A DNA stretch of 64,000 nt from Paenibacillus xylanexedens (GTDB lineage: Bacteria > Bacillota > Bacilli > Paenibacillales > Paenibacillaceae), in NCBI RefSeq assembly GCF_017874615.1, contig NZ_JAGIKV010000018.1, positions 62,001 to 126,000 of the forward strand, given 5' to 3'. The position numbers and the translations under genes are program-made. The notes beneath the pieces are model-generated. The model did not search any database, had not been told where the DNA came from, and was given only the letters and a program-made list of their open reading frames with translations. How positions within the stretch are numbered: position 1 is the first letter of the stretch; each line of letters begins with the position of its first letter. Positions 1 through 8,167 of this stretch are shown piece by piece.

Positions 1-61
1 TCTTATTATAACCTACGCAGAAACTTTTGAAGAGGATTACCCCTATGAAGAAATAGTTTGA
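1..61 (+). CDS. 3' end of an unidentified protein gene (5' partial)
   Basis: An open frame enters from the left edge and ends with TGA at 59-61. The visible C-terminal residues are LIITYAETFEEDYPYEEIV, an acidic tail. No function can be read from 19 residues. The next hairpin with a T-run on this strand is at 452-480, which would fit a distant terminator. It could also be a chance open frame, because the window gives no upstream context. Confidence 0.4.
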   Translation, partial: LIITYAETFEEDYPYEEIV

Positions 62-451
62 AATTTTTTCTGTATCTTTTCAAACTAACCTTTCACTTTT
101 TAACATACAAACAGTCCGAAAACATGTTGCTTTGGTCGCGCTTTCCTTTTTATTGCAGAAAATTACAACCTGTGGTATACTATAAGAGTTGTATTAAACA
201 ACCTCATATGATTTCTGTCTTCTTTAAACCCCGGAATATTTTCTTCATGCTGCGACCGCAGCGAACTTTAAGCACAATTAACCTATGAAGATTGAAGAAC
301 CTGAATCACAATAACCCGGTAGTACAGAGTTTCACAAGATGTTCCCATTCACACTGGCGCGGTCATCGGAGCCGCAAGGACAAAAGAGAGGTAGGGCTTT
401 TGTTGTTTTGGATATCACTTATTCTTGAGAAGATTGAAAACATACACAAAG

Positions 452-480
452 CACCCGGAATTGGGTTCCGGGTGTTTATC
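452..480 (+). terminator. Hairpin, probable terminator
   Basis: Arms CACCCGGAA (452-460) and TTCCGGGTG (466-474) pair perfectly around a 5-base loop and are followed by TTTATC. The T-run is short, so termination strength is uncertain. Confidence 0.55.
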
Positions 481-612
481 CATGTCTACATATTCAATTT
501 AGCAACATCTACAGACTGTCGGACACTGTTCCTTCATTGAGAAAAGTCTTCCTTTCATTATCAGACTAACCAGATAAATTCGGTTCTGCTTTTAAAACTT
601 TTCCGTTCCCCC

Positions 613-682
613 ACTTCCTTACTTCCTTACTTCCTTACTTCCTTACTTCCTTACTTCCTTACTTCCTTACTTCCTTACTTCT
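613..682. repeat. Octanucleotide tandem repeat (ACTTCCTT)
   Basis: Eight perfect copies of ACTTCCTT run from 613 to 676, followed by a partial unit ACTTCT. One strand is pure pyrimidine apart from the A at the start of each unit. Such a perfect array is expected to vary in copy number by slippage. No adjacent gene is close enough to claim a phase-variation role. Confidence 0.95.
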
Positions 683-737
683 CCAATTGTGCAAATAACG
701 CCGGCTTATAAAGCAAATGTTTACGCTCACCAGGCGC

Positions 738-930
738 TAACGAATCCTGTACACCTTATATTGAGGATTTCTATGTTATGTAAAATCTAACGAATCTCAG
801 CCACGTTAATCCATGTCACTTCATGAATATAGGCTCTAAACATGCCCAGATACAGATAATAAGACGTCTACGATTCGTTAAACTTGTGAAATGGCAAAAA
901 TGCATGGCATAGCGTCTGTGGAGTTCGTTA
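738..930. repeat. Four-motif intergenic element, copy 1
   Basis: Forward motifs TAACGAATC start at 738 and 788. Inverted motifs GATTCGTTA (872) and AGTTCGTTA (922) follow. The start-to-start distances are 50, 84 and 50 bp, identical to the copies at 37060 and 62207. Each motif is the outer half of a roughly 22-bp unit whose other end reads like ACNTTAT. DNA between the motifs is not conserved between copies. Confidence 0.85.
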
Positions 931-970
931 AAGAAAGTAATCCCGACGCTCCTTCACTTAATTCTAATAA

Positions 971-1009
971 AAAGGGACACCGCAGGATGAAATCCTACGC
1001 TGTCCCTTT
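971..1009 (-). terminator. Terminator of the Gly/Tyr-rich sporulation gene
   Basis: AAAGGGACA (971-979) pairs with TGTCCCTTT (1001-1009), and the inner AGGAT/ATCCT continues the stem. On the minus strand the hairpin ends in a T-run (TTTTTATT). It lies about 110 bases past the stop of the minus-strand gene at 1117. Confidence 0.8.
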
Positions 1010-1116
1010 CTGAATCATAGGTACGTTATGCCCCAACATGGAACTCAAAGGAGTTTATTTAGAGCACCTATCGCAACGATCGACGATCAGCAAAGTCTCC
1101 TTGCACTCACAAATAC

Positions 1117-1428
1117 TTAGATAAACATCGTTTTGGAGATGATGACCAGCAAGATGAACAGTACGAGGATCGTACCCATCGAACCCCAGCTTCCGCCGCC
1201 TTGACCATAGGATACTCCACAACCTTGTTGATAACCGTGCATCATTGGAGCCTGATTGGCATGGTGTCCGTATCCATAGCCATATCCCATTGGCATTGTT
1301 CCACAACCATATCCATACCCATGCATTTCATGACCTGTGTATTGGTATCCTTGCATATGCTCATAACCTCCCATATGTCCGTATACGTGTCCCTGTCCGT
1401 TCGGTGAATTCGGTTTTACTTCGCTCAT
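1117..1428 (-). CDS. Gly/Tyr/His-rich YjcZ-like sporulation protein
   Basis: This 103-residue protein has a long N-terminal part rich in Gly, Tyr, His, Met and Gln. Its C-terminal hydrophobic helix contains TILVLFILLVIISK. The same C-terminal helix occurs in the two short neighbours at 1692 and 1843, so the three are paralogues. YjcZ-type peptides are small, made during sporulation and probably membrane or coat associated. The extended Gly-Tyr-His head is unusual for the family and looks like a coat or metal-binding low-complexity domain. GGAGG lies 8 bases before the ATG. The sporulation role is inferred from the family; nothing here shows a sporulation sigma promoter clearly. Confidence 0.75.
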   Translation of the reverse strand: MSEVKPNSPNGQGHVYGHMGGYEHMQGYQYTGHEMHGYGYGCGTMPMGYGYGYGHHANQAPMMHGYQQGCGVSYGQGGGSWGSMGTILVLFILLVIISKTMFI

Positions 1429-1691
1429 TGTTCATTCCTCCTTAACATTTGCCTACACCCCTAAGCTATGTATTCAGCCTACCTCTGGACCGGGCTATTG
1501 CCCTCATTTTGATAAAATGGGCGTTTAGCCATTAGGTACCTTCCCCATTTTCGAAGCATACTCCGTCATTCCATTACTTGAATTCCACCATTTCTTCCGT
1601 TCAACCACACGCTATCTTATCTTCCTGGCTCTCAACCATGCTTGTCCTTTAGAAAAAAAACCCCACCGGTTGCCCGGCAGAGCTCGTCATA

Positions 1692-1799
1692 TTATACCCA
1701 AAATGATTTAGTGATGATTACGAGAAGAATGAACAGAACCAGGATTGCTCCAGTCGATGTCCAGCCGCCGTATCCTACGCCTTCAACTACGTTGCTCAT
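1692..1799 (-). CDS. YjcZ-family small sporulation peptide
   Basis: The gene encodes 35 residues, starting MSNVVEGVGYGGWTSTG and ending in one hydrophobic helix with the shared core ILVLFILLVII. A perfect ribosome binding site (AAAGGAGGG) sits 7 bases before the ATG at 1799. YjcZ-like peptides are typically 25-50 residues with a Gly-rich head and a single membrane helix, matching this one. The 34-residue neighbour at 1843 is nearly identical in its second half, suggesting local duplication. The gene is probably transcribed with its neighbours on the minus strand, although about 40-bp gaps leave room for separate promoters. Confidence 0.8.
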   Translation of the reverse strand: MSNVVEGVGYGGWTSTGAILVLFILLVIITKSFWV

Positions 1800-1842
1800 G
1801 CAGAACCCTCCTTTACGAATATATTAGGGTCCAAGCGGTTTA

Positions 1843-1947
1843 TTAGATCAAGAATGCTTTAGAGATGATGACCAACAAGATAAAGAGAACCAAGATCGCG
1901 CCAGTCGATGTCCATGCGCCGCCGTATCCACCTACTACTCCACTCAT
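1843..1947 (-). CDS. YjcZ-family small sporulation peptide
   Basis: The gene encodes 34 residues, starting MSGVVGGYGGAWTSTG with the same ILVLFILLVIISK helix as the neighbours. A strong AAAGGAGGGG site precedes the ATG at 1947. The head is Gly-rich and the tail is one transmembrane helix with a single Lys near the end. Family membership rests on size, composition and paralogy with the genes at 1117 and 1692. The three genes lie in the same orientation within 850 bp. Confidence 0.8.
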   Translation of the reverse strand: MSGVVGGYGGAWTSTGAILVLFILLVIISKAFLI

Positions 1948-2230
1948 GTAAACCCCTCCTTTGATTTGAGGTACAGTTCACTATATGCACTAATCACACA
2001 TGGGACCGGGCTTTGGTCGAAAATGGGCAGTTCCTTTTGCCACAGATTATTCTCTAATTGCACCTACATAAAGGGTTAGTTCTTAAGTCGGAATGTTATG
2101 TTCAAATATGTTTAAGTCATAAATAAATCCCACGGTTATATCAACCAAATGTATGTACTATCGTTCAAAATGGATACCAATACGGTATATTATTAGCTTT
2201 TAACTTGTTAAATACAGATAAATTACCTTT

Positions 2231-2578
2231 TTAGTAATTATGAATACTGAAATCTTTATTTATACCGGTTGAGCTGGCCTCAATCGTCAGATTCATATTA
2301 TCTGCAAATGTGACTGATGAAGATTGGTCTGAAAAAGCAGCTTTAATGGATGGAGCATTCATTTGAATTGTATCTACGCTTTTCCAGGATTCAGGATATG
2401 CAAAAGAAAATCCTTCTCCACTATATGTAATGTATTTCGTAGCTTTTGCTTCTGTTGAGACAGTTTCAGTTGCCTTGGATGCTTCGGACGCTTGGCTATT
2501 GGTTGTTGTGTTTGTTTCTGAATTACCACAAGCAGTAAGCAATGTGGCTAATGCCAAAATCGTAATAAGTTTCTTCAT
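2231..2578 (-). CDS. Lipoprotein of unknown function, possibly C-terminally truncated
   Basis: This 115-residue protein begins with a clear lipoprotein signal peptide. The lipobox is LLTAC, with Cys17 the expected lipidated residue. A Thr/Ser/Ala-rich linker follows, then a short domain (YSGEGFSFAYPESW) that resembles the start of PsbP/DcrB-like surface domains. Those domains are normally longer, and the frame stops soon after the second strand pair, so the gene may have lost its 3' end. An AGGAGAAA site lies upstream of ATG 2578. Its start region abuts the open frame at 2597 on the other strand, which itself lacks a start. The pair looks like the product of a rearrangement. Confidence 0.6.
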   Translation of the reverse strand: MKKLITILALATLLTACGNSETNTTTNSQASEASKATETVSTEAKATKYITYSGEGFSFAYPESWKSVDTIQMNAPSIKAAFSDQSSSVTFADNMNLTIEASSTGINKDFSIHNY

Positions 2579-2596
2579 TATGTCTAATTTCTCCTA

Positions 2597-3142
2597 ATGT
2601 GCCTCCCATCGGTTGGGATTTTTTCTTCTCTGGAGCAAACAGCACCAACTGCAACGACTGGAAATTCATCTGTTACGGCATCAGCTGCGGATTTCTTTAA
2701 TGAGTTAACTCCGTACATTACAGAAGACACAGCCTTTATGGAGCAGGCATCTTATGATTTCTTTGGTAAACATAACGATGTATTCCCGGCCATTACGGCA
2801 GAACTAAGCAAAAAGGTACAGGGGCTCGTTGACTCCAATGTAACGACCCGTCATCTGAATAAAAATGTAGCCAACTATTACAATACTTTCGTACAAGTTA
2901 ACGGGGAAGTCATTTCCGTTGAAGAAGATAGCTCTCTCGGAGCAACTTTCTCTATCGTTCATGTCATGGATGAGAACGGAAACGATATTATAGCGTTGTA
3001 CCCTGCAACGACCGGAGATCTGCTTGATGGTGATTATGCCACGGTTATCGGTGCGCCAATTACTAACTTCTCTTTTGAAAATGTTGGGGGTGGTTACACC
3101 AACGCCACGTTGATTGGAGCCTCATTGGTAATTGCAGATTAA
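2597..3142 (+). pseudogene. Remnant of a secreted or lipoprotein gene lacking its 5' end
   Basis: The open frame can encode up to 181 residues, but the first in-frame ATG (2597) has no ribosome binding site. The bases just upstream are the ribosome binding site of the opposite-strand lipoprotein at 2578. The readable protein has a Thr/Ala/Ser-rich linker, a helical segment (AADFFNELTPYITEDTAFM) and a C-terminal beta-rich part (VNGEVISVEEDSS...) of OB-fold appearance. No signal peptide or lipobox remains, although the linker is typical of the region just after one. A strong terminator at 3165-3203 follows. I read it as a gene whose 5' end was deleted. A leaderless cytosolic protein is the alternative. 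Confidence 0.55.
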
Positions 3143-3164
3143 TTGAAATGTTAAATGAGTATAC

Positions 3165-3203
3165 AAAAAGACCAGCTTAATGAACGTTAAGCTGGTCTTT
3201 TTT
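3165..3203 (+). terminator. Intrinsic terminator, active in either direction
   Basis: AAAAAGACCAGCTTAA (3165-3180) pairs with TTAAGCTGGTCTTTTTT (3187-3203) around a 6-base loop. A-runs and T-runs flank both arms, so it can serve the plus-strand remnant ending at 3142. Confidence 0.9.
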
Positions 3204-3325
3204 GTCTTTCAGTTTTATAGATGTCAGAAATTCACGTTAATTACACAGACAGACACAATCTAACCTTTAATTAATGACTTATAACATACCGAATAACCGT
3301 ATATACGGATGTTTATACTAAACCA

Positions 3326-3652
3326 TTAGTTAGGTCTTGCCTGAAGTGACGTCAGTTTATCCTGAACCGATTGTAACTTCTGTATACTTGAGGCATCCGG
3401 TTTATCACGACGGTCGTCAATCTTGACGGATGTGGAAACACGCTGAGCTCCTGACAAAAACGGCGCTTCATGCAGAGCCGCAATTGCTGTAAAGATCTCG
3501 TTAAGCGGTCCCTCAATAATGGTGCTCATGGAAGTTAACTGATATGTAATGCCCCGTTGATGTTCCAATACCTTTTGCATGTCCGCCACATAACTGCTTA
3601 GACTGGTTGTACCCGTTCCGATTGGAATTACAGTCACTTCTGCTATTGCCAT
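3326..3652 (-). CDS. yqgV: MTH1187/YqgV-family thiamine-binding protein
   Basis: The 108-residue protein matches the MTH1187/YqgV (DUF77) family in length and pattern. It opens with AIAEVTVIPIGTGTTSLSSY, has the TSMSTIIEG segment and ends in a helix after RVSTSVKIDDRRD. Family members form small ferredoxin-like tetramers that bind thiamine or related compounds and are often linked to thiamine transport. GAGGAGG lies 9 bases before ATG 3652. The gene is monocistronic here. A near-palindrome TGACGT-GATG-ACGTCA lies about 100 bp upstream. No TPP riboswitch is visible. Confidence 0.8.
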   Translation of the reverse strand: MAIAEVTVIPIGTGTTSLSSYVADMQKVLEHQRGITYQLTSMSTIIEGPLNEIFTAIAALHEAPFLSGAQRVSTSVKIDDRRDKPDASSIQKLQSVQDKLTSLQARPN

Positions 3653-3754
3653 TTTGCTCCGCCTCCTCTGGGCCCCGTGAACAACCGCTGCCGCTAATTT
3701 TAGTCGATTTTTGACTATTTTTATTCTACCAGTTGAATGCGTTACAATTCAAAC

Positions 3755-3770
3755 TGACGTGATGACGTCA
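3755..3770. promoter_or_regulatory. Inverted repeat upstream of the yqgV-like gene
   Basis: TGACGT and ACGTCA arms are separated by GATG. The repeat sits about 100 bp upstream of the gene starting at 3652. It is a plausible operator, but no regulator can be assigned. Confidence 0.3.
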
Positions 3771-3892
3771 TTCAAATTAGTCAAAAATTTTTTTTGATAA
3801 ATCTTCGAATCTTCCAGTCCTTTTCCTTTGCGGAATCCTGGCTTAAATGGTATACTCGGAATTACGTTTTACTGGTTCTGCCCACTTTACAA

Positions 3893-3924
3893 ACACAATA
3901 TGTTGGGTTACAGTATGTTGACAG
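3893..3924 (+). promoter_or_regulatory. Possible tandem NrdR boxes upstream of nrdA
   Basis: ACACAATATGTTGGGT (3893-3908) resembles the NrdR box consensus (ACACWATATNTWGTGT). A weaker copy, TACAGTATGTTGACAG, follows at 3909-3924. A -35-like TTGACA overlaps the second copy at 3918-3923, though no good -10 follows. NrdR commonly represses ribonucleotide reductase genes through paired boxes. Pairs normally stand further apart than these, so the call is tentative. Confidence 0.3.
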
Positions 3925-4425
3925 CTACAAAATGTAGTAACACTAGATTTCTCCGCTTCTAATAGTCACCTTCTGCAATCTCGCGAAAAACAGGATGAAA
4001 TCACCTCCAAAGGCACGTCCCTGTAGGTGTAAATCGCTTTCTCGAAACAGAGTTGACACGGAGGTTAACGGGGCTGTTTGGACTGCATCCGGTATCCTCA
4101 ATCTACAGGCACATCTGCAATAGACCAAAGCTTACATAAGCACCCTTTTCTGTCGATATCCAGAACTTCTAAGACAGTAAGGAAGACAGAGCATCCATGG
4201 GCATTTTCAGCCGCGAGGCGGGAGAATGCTTTTTATATGAGCATGTTCTGAATTGTGCTATTTTGTGCTCCTCAAGTTGAGCGATTTAAGACATGAACTT
4301 GTCACCGCCGTTTCAGTCTGCCAAAATCAACCTTTACCTTTTTCTCACCGTAAGACAACACTCAATTCTTTATATAAAGAATTTCTCCAATTTATCTCTT
4401 AAACATGCGAAAGCGAGGAATATTC
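3925..4425 (+). other. Long nrdA leader with no recognised riboswitch
   Basis: About 500 bases separate the possible promoter from nrdA, without a gene. Several short inverted repeats are visible, including a perfect 20-bp palindrome at 4364-4383. I looked for a B12 box, T-box and c-di-GMP aptamer motifs and did not find them. Confidence 0.4.
4364..4383. promoter_or_regulatory. Perfect 20-bp palindrome before nrdA
   Basis: The arm AATTCTTTAT is followed directly by its exact reverse complement. It ends 42 bases before the nrdA ATG. It could be an operator, or an AT-rich hairpin in the leader that affects initiation. Confidence 0.45.
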
Positions 4426-6744
4426 ATGCCACAAGTTGTGACCAAGCCGAACAACCGCCAGCTTGCCTTTGATGATATGCGCATCTCGGTATATGCCGAC
4501 CGTACTCTGGAAGGACTGGAAATGCTGGACAAGGAACGTCTGGTACGTGGGGTAAACAGCAAGCTCCGCCGTGATGAAGTTACCGGAGACGAAATCAGCA
4601 ACGCTTTTATCATGAGCGCACTGGAACTGGTAACCAAAGAGGAGCCTAATTGGAAATTTGCAGCGGCACGCTCCCTGCTCACTTCCCTTTACAAAAAAGC
4701 GGCTACCAACCGCAGATACAAGTCTTACCCGGACGAGCCTTATGGCGCATTCCATCCCCTTCTTGTAGATCTCGTGAAGAAAGGTATCTACCGCGAAGAA
4801 TTGCTGGAATGTTACACCAAAGAACAGATCGACGAACTTGCTGAGTGCATTGACTACCGCAACGATCTGCTCTTCGATTACATCGGCTTGCTCACACTGG
4901 CAGAACGTTACCTCGCTCACGATTTTGATGGAAAAGTAATGGAATTGCCGCAAGAGCGTTATATGGTTATCGCCATGTTCCTAATGCACCAAGAGCCTGC
5001 CGAGAGACGTATGGATCTCGTCAAAGAAGCATACTGGGCAATGAGCAATATGTACATGACCGCAGCTACCCCTACGATGTCCAATGCAGGTAAAAAAGTA
5101 GCTGGACAGCTCTCCAGCTGCTTCATTGATACGGTGGATGACTCACTCGAAGGTATCTTCGATTCCAACACGGATGTAGCTCGTCTGAGCAAAATGGGTG
5201 GCGGCATCGGCGTTTACCTCGGCAAAGTCAGAGCTCGTGGTTCGGATATCCGTGGTCACCAAAATACAAGTTCCGGTGTAATCCCTTGGATTCGCCAACT
5301 AAACAATACAGCGGTCAGCGTAGACCAGCTCGGTACGCGTAAAGGTGCCATTGCCGTGTACCTGGACGTTTTCCACAAAGATATTCTGGCTTTCCTCGAT
5401 CTGAAGCTGAACAACGGTGACGAGCGTATGCGTGCACATGACGTATTCCACGGCATCTGTCTGCCTGACTTGTTCATGGAGCGGGTATCCACTCGCGGCG
5501 AATGGAGCCTGTTCTGTCCGCACGAAACAAAGAAAGTGATGGGCTGGAAGGACGAGAATGGTCGTGCACTCGGACTGGAAGATTTCTATGATGAGTCCTT
5601 TGGCGAAGGTGCGTTCCGTGATAAATACGAAGAAGCGGTGAATCACCCACTGCTGTCCCGGATTACAGTACAGGCGATTGACATCATGAAGCGCGTACTG
5701 AAATCCCAACTGGAGACAGGTACGCCATACATGTTCTACCGGGATACGGTTAACCGCTCGAATCCTAACCGTGCACACGGTATGGTATACTCCTCCAACC
5801 TGTGTACCGAAATTATGCAGAACCAGTCTGCCACTGTGATTGAAAAGGAAGAACTCGTAACCAAGGATGGACAAACTCGCATCGTGATTTCCAAAGTGCC
5901 TGGCGACTTTGTTGTCTGCAACCTGAACTCCATCCATCTGGCACGTGCTATACCTCATAATGTATTGGAGCGTCTCGTTCCAATTCAGGTGCGCATGCTG
6001 GACAACGTTATCGACATTAACAACATTGAAGTGTTGCAAGCCCAATATACCAACAGCCAATATCGCGCAGTCGGTCTGGGAACGTTTGGACTTCACCACC
6101 TGCTTGCTCTCGAAGGCATTCATTGGGAGTCTGACGAAGCGGTAACGTATAACGATAATCTGTATGAAAAAATTAACTACCTGCTCGTGAAATCCAGTAT
6201 GGAGCTGTCCAAAGAAAAAGGACATTATCCGAAATTCAAAGGTTCCGATTGGGAAAGTGGTCATTACTTCGACCAACGCGAGTACACATCAGGTGAGCGT
6301 GTAGGTGAATTCGTGACAACCGAACAGTGGAAAGAACTGCAAGCCGAAGTACGACAAAACGGTGTACGTAATGCTTGGTTGTTCGCCATTGCACCTAACG
6401 GTTCCACGTCCATTATTGCCGGTTCAACGGCTAGTATTGATCCGCTCTATGAGCTGTTATCTTATGAAGAGAAAACAACTTACAAAATTGCCAATCCGGC
6501 TCCGGATCTGTCCGAAAAAACAAGCCCTTATTACCAAACGGCGTTCCAAGTGGACCAACATGCTTCCATTAATATGGCGGCTGCCCGTCAGCGCCACGTC
6601 GATCAGGGACAAAGTTTCAACTTCTACGTTCGACCAGATATTAAAGCAACAGAATTCCTGGAATTGCATCTGCACGCCTGGAGAGCCGGCATGAAATCAA
6701 CTTATTATGTTCGTAGCCGTGCATTAACGATTGAAGAATCTTGA
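4426..6744 (+). CDS. nrdA: Class I ribonucleoside-diphosphate reductase, alpha subunit, without the C-terminal Cys pair
   Basis: The enzyme reduces ribonucleoside diphosphates to deoxyribonucleotides together with NrdB. The 772-residue protein has an ATP-cone-like N-terminus and then the ten-stranded barrel. The reaction-centre cysteines lie in SSCFIDT (about residue 232), NLCTEIM and VVCNLNSI. The PNGSTSIIAGSTASIDP loop and a final TYYVRSRA strand are also present. I chose ATG 4426 over 4405 because AGCGAGGA is correctly placed before it. The protein stops at LTIEES, whereas class I alpha subunits normally end in a short tail with a C-x-x-C-type pair that passes electrons from thioredoxin. 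That tail is missing. No nrdI is present, arguing for class Ia. nrdB follows after a terminator. Confidence 0.93.
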   Translation: MPQVVTKPNNRQLAFDDMRISVYADRTLEGLEMLDKERLVRGVNSKLRRDEVTGDEISNAFIMSALELVTKEEPNWKFAAARSLLTSLYKKAATNRRYKSYPDEPYGAFHPLLVDLVKKGIYREELLECYTKEQIDELAECIDYRNDLLFDYIGLLTLAERYLAHDFDGKVMELPQERYMVIAMFLMHQEPAERRMDLVKEAYWAMSNMYMTAATPTMSNAGKKVAGQLSSCFIDTVDDSLEGIFDSNTDVARLSKMGGGIGVYLGKVRARGSDIRGHQNTSSGVIPWIRQLNNTAVSVDQLGTRKGAIAVYLDVFHKDILAFLDLKLNNGDERMRAHDVFHGICLPDLFMERVSTRGEWSLFCPHETKKVMGWKDENGRALGLEDFYDESFGEGAFRDKYEEAVNHPLLSRITVQAIDIMKRVLKSQLETGTPYMFYRDTVNRSNPNRAHGMVYSSNLCTEIMQNQSATVIEKEELVTKDGQTRIVISKVPGDFVVCNLNSIHLARAIPHNVLERLVPIQVRMLDNVIDINNIEVLQAQYTNSQYRAVGLGTFGLHHLLALEGIHWESDEAVTYNDNLYEKINYLLVKSSMELSKEKGHYPKFKGSDWESGHYFDQREYTSGERVGEFVTTEQWKELQAEVRQNGVRNAWLFAIAPNGSTSIIAGSTASIDPLYELLSYEEKTTYKIANPAPDLSEKTSPYYQTAFQVDQHASINMAAARQRHVDQGQSFNFYVRPDIKATEFLELHLHAWRAGMKSTYYVRSRALTIEES

Positions 6745-6803
6745 TTTTTACGCAAGTTACGTTTTATCCATGGTAGAGAAGATTTACTAGATTCAAGGTG
6801 ACC

Positions 6804-6854
6804 ACCAGGGCATCCTGTTTTGATTGCAAAATGGCGTTGCCCTGGTTCTTTTTT
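6804..6854 (+). terminator. Intercistronic terminator between nrdA and nrdB
   Basis: ACCAGGGCA (6804-6812) pairs with TGCCCTGGT (6838-6846), followed by TCTTTTTTG. An inner TTTTG/CAAAA pair closes the loop. It lies 60 bases after the nrdA stop and about 100 before the nrdB start, so it may partly uncouple their expression. Confidence 0.8.
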
Positions 6855-6953
6855 GCCTAAAACACGATCACAGCATCGCAAGATGTTGATATAGATGATT
6901 TCCCAAAGTTCTGTCGGCAGAACATTATGAAATTTCAAGGAGTGAACGGAACA

Positions 6954-7985
6954 ATGCAAGTACAGAAAATTTTTAACACCGAAGCCCCTAACCAATCGAC
7001 CCGTATTATTGAAGGTGAATGCTCCGGTATCCTGAACTGGAACGACATTCGCATGCCTCATATGTACAAATTGTACAAAGTACTGCTGCTTAACCACTGG
7101 ATCGCAGACGAGATTCCAATGTCCAAAGATGCTTCCCAGTTTGCTCAACTGGACGAGGAAGAGCAACGTACGTTTAAAATCAACATCTCTCTGCTCGCGG
7201 TACTTGATTCCATGCAAACGATGTTTGTTGGTGACGTAAAACGTTACTTTACCGATTCTTCACTCGAAGCGATCTCAGCCATTATCGGACAACAGGAAGT
7301 CGTTCATAACCAATCGTACTCCTACGTCCTGTCTTCGATCGTATCTGATCGGGAGCAAAAGGAAATTTTTGAATATTGGAAACATGATCCAGTCCTGCTT
7401 GACCGTAACCGTTTCATCGCAGACATCTACCAAACTTTCCGGGACGAGCCGTCTCCACAGACGTTCTTCCAGGCTATGGTAGCCGATCTGGTACTCGAAG
7501 GTATCTTCTTCTATAGTACGTTTGCCTTCTTCTACAATCTGGCCCGTGACCAGAAAATGATGGCAACCAGCCAGATGATCTCGTATATCCAGCGGGATGA
7601 AAACCAACACTGTTACTTCTTCGCTGAAGTGTACAAACAGTTACTGGTGGACTTCCCTGAACTGAACACACCTGAGAACATGGACTACGTATACACAACA
7701 ATCCATCGTGCTGTTGAGCTTGAAACCAACTGGGCACATTACACACTTAGCAACGTGCGTGGTATTGACCTGAACGAGTTGGAAGATTACATCAAGTACA
7801 TCGCTAACAAACGTCTGCGTCTGATGGGTATGGAAAAAGCATATGAAGGTGTAGATGTAAACTGCATGCCTTGGATCAAACCATTCTCCGATGATGCACT
7901 AAATGCAACCAAAACCGACTTCTTCGAAGCTAAATCCCGTAACTACGGTAAAGTTGGCGACGATAACGGATTTGACGATTTGTAA
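6954..7985 (+). CDS. nrdB: Class I ribonucleoside-diphosphate reductase, beta subunit
   Basis: NrdB holds the dimetal site and radical for NrdA. The 343-residue ferritin-like protein shows the expected helices with Glu and His ligands: EAISAIIGQQEVVHNQSYSYV, DLVLEGIFFYSTFAFFYNLA and QRDENQHCYFF. The tyrosine in the QSYSY region is a candidate radical site. The start is ATG 6954, because AAGGAG precedes it and the earlier in-frame ATG at 6927 has none. It is separated from nrdA by about 210 bases containing a terminator hairpin. A terminator at 8046-8100 closes the unit. Class assignment to Ia rather than Ib rests on the lack of nrdI and on overall similarity. Confidence 0.93.
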   Translation: MQVQKIFNTEAPNQSTRIIEGECSGILNWNDIRMPHMYKLYKVLLLNHWIADEIPMSKDASQFAQLDEEEQRTFKINISLLAVLDSMQTMFVGDVKRYFTDSSLEAISAIIGQQEVVHNQSYSYVLSSIVSDREQKEIFEYWKHDPVLLDRNRFIADIYQTFRDEPSPQTFFQAMVADLVLEGIFFYSTFAFFYNLARDQKMMATSQMISYIQRDENQHCYFFAEVYKQLLVDFPELNTPENMDYVYTTIHRAVELETNWAHYTLSNVRGIDLNELEDYIKYIANKRLRLMGMEKAYEGVDVNCMPWIKPFSDDALNATKTDFFEAKSRNYGKVGDDNGFDDL

Positions 7986-8045
7986 AATCTTCTGATCGGG
8001 TATCTACTACTTGAGTATATCCGGTATAAATAAACACAAATTAAA

Positions 8046-8100
8046 GCACTCCCTTTGATAGAATGCCTTCATGGCTATCTACATGCGGGAGTGTTTTTTT
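8046..8100 (+). terminator. Terminator after nrdB
   Basis: GCACTCCC (8046-8053) pairs with GGGAGTG (8087-8093), followed by seven T. The 33-base loop has internal pairing. Confidence 0.75.
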
Positions 8101-8167
8101 GTCTCTTAACCTTGTAAGATAGTTTTGAAAGAGATTCATATCCCTCCTACGGAAGTGAGGCCTATTC

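Larger units (their letters stand above)
62..970. other. Long intergenic stretch with repeats, no convincing gene
   Basis: Open frames at 58-288 and 292-540 have no ribosome binding site, no low-complexity-free core and no recognisable family, so I do not call them. The stretch holds a hairpin at 452-480, an octamer tandem repeat at 613-682 and one copy of the four-motif intergenic element at 738-930. Confidence 0.6.

Noticed and set aside
58..540. Two open frames of 76 and 82 codons on the plus strand
   Set aside because: No ribosome binding site, odd composition, and the second runs through the hairpin at 452-480. They look like chance frames.
3925..4425. A cobalamin or other known riboswitch before nrdA
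   Set aside because: I found no B12 box, T-box or c-di-GMP aptamer motifs. Only generic hairpins are visible.
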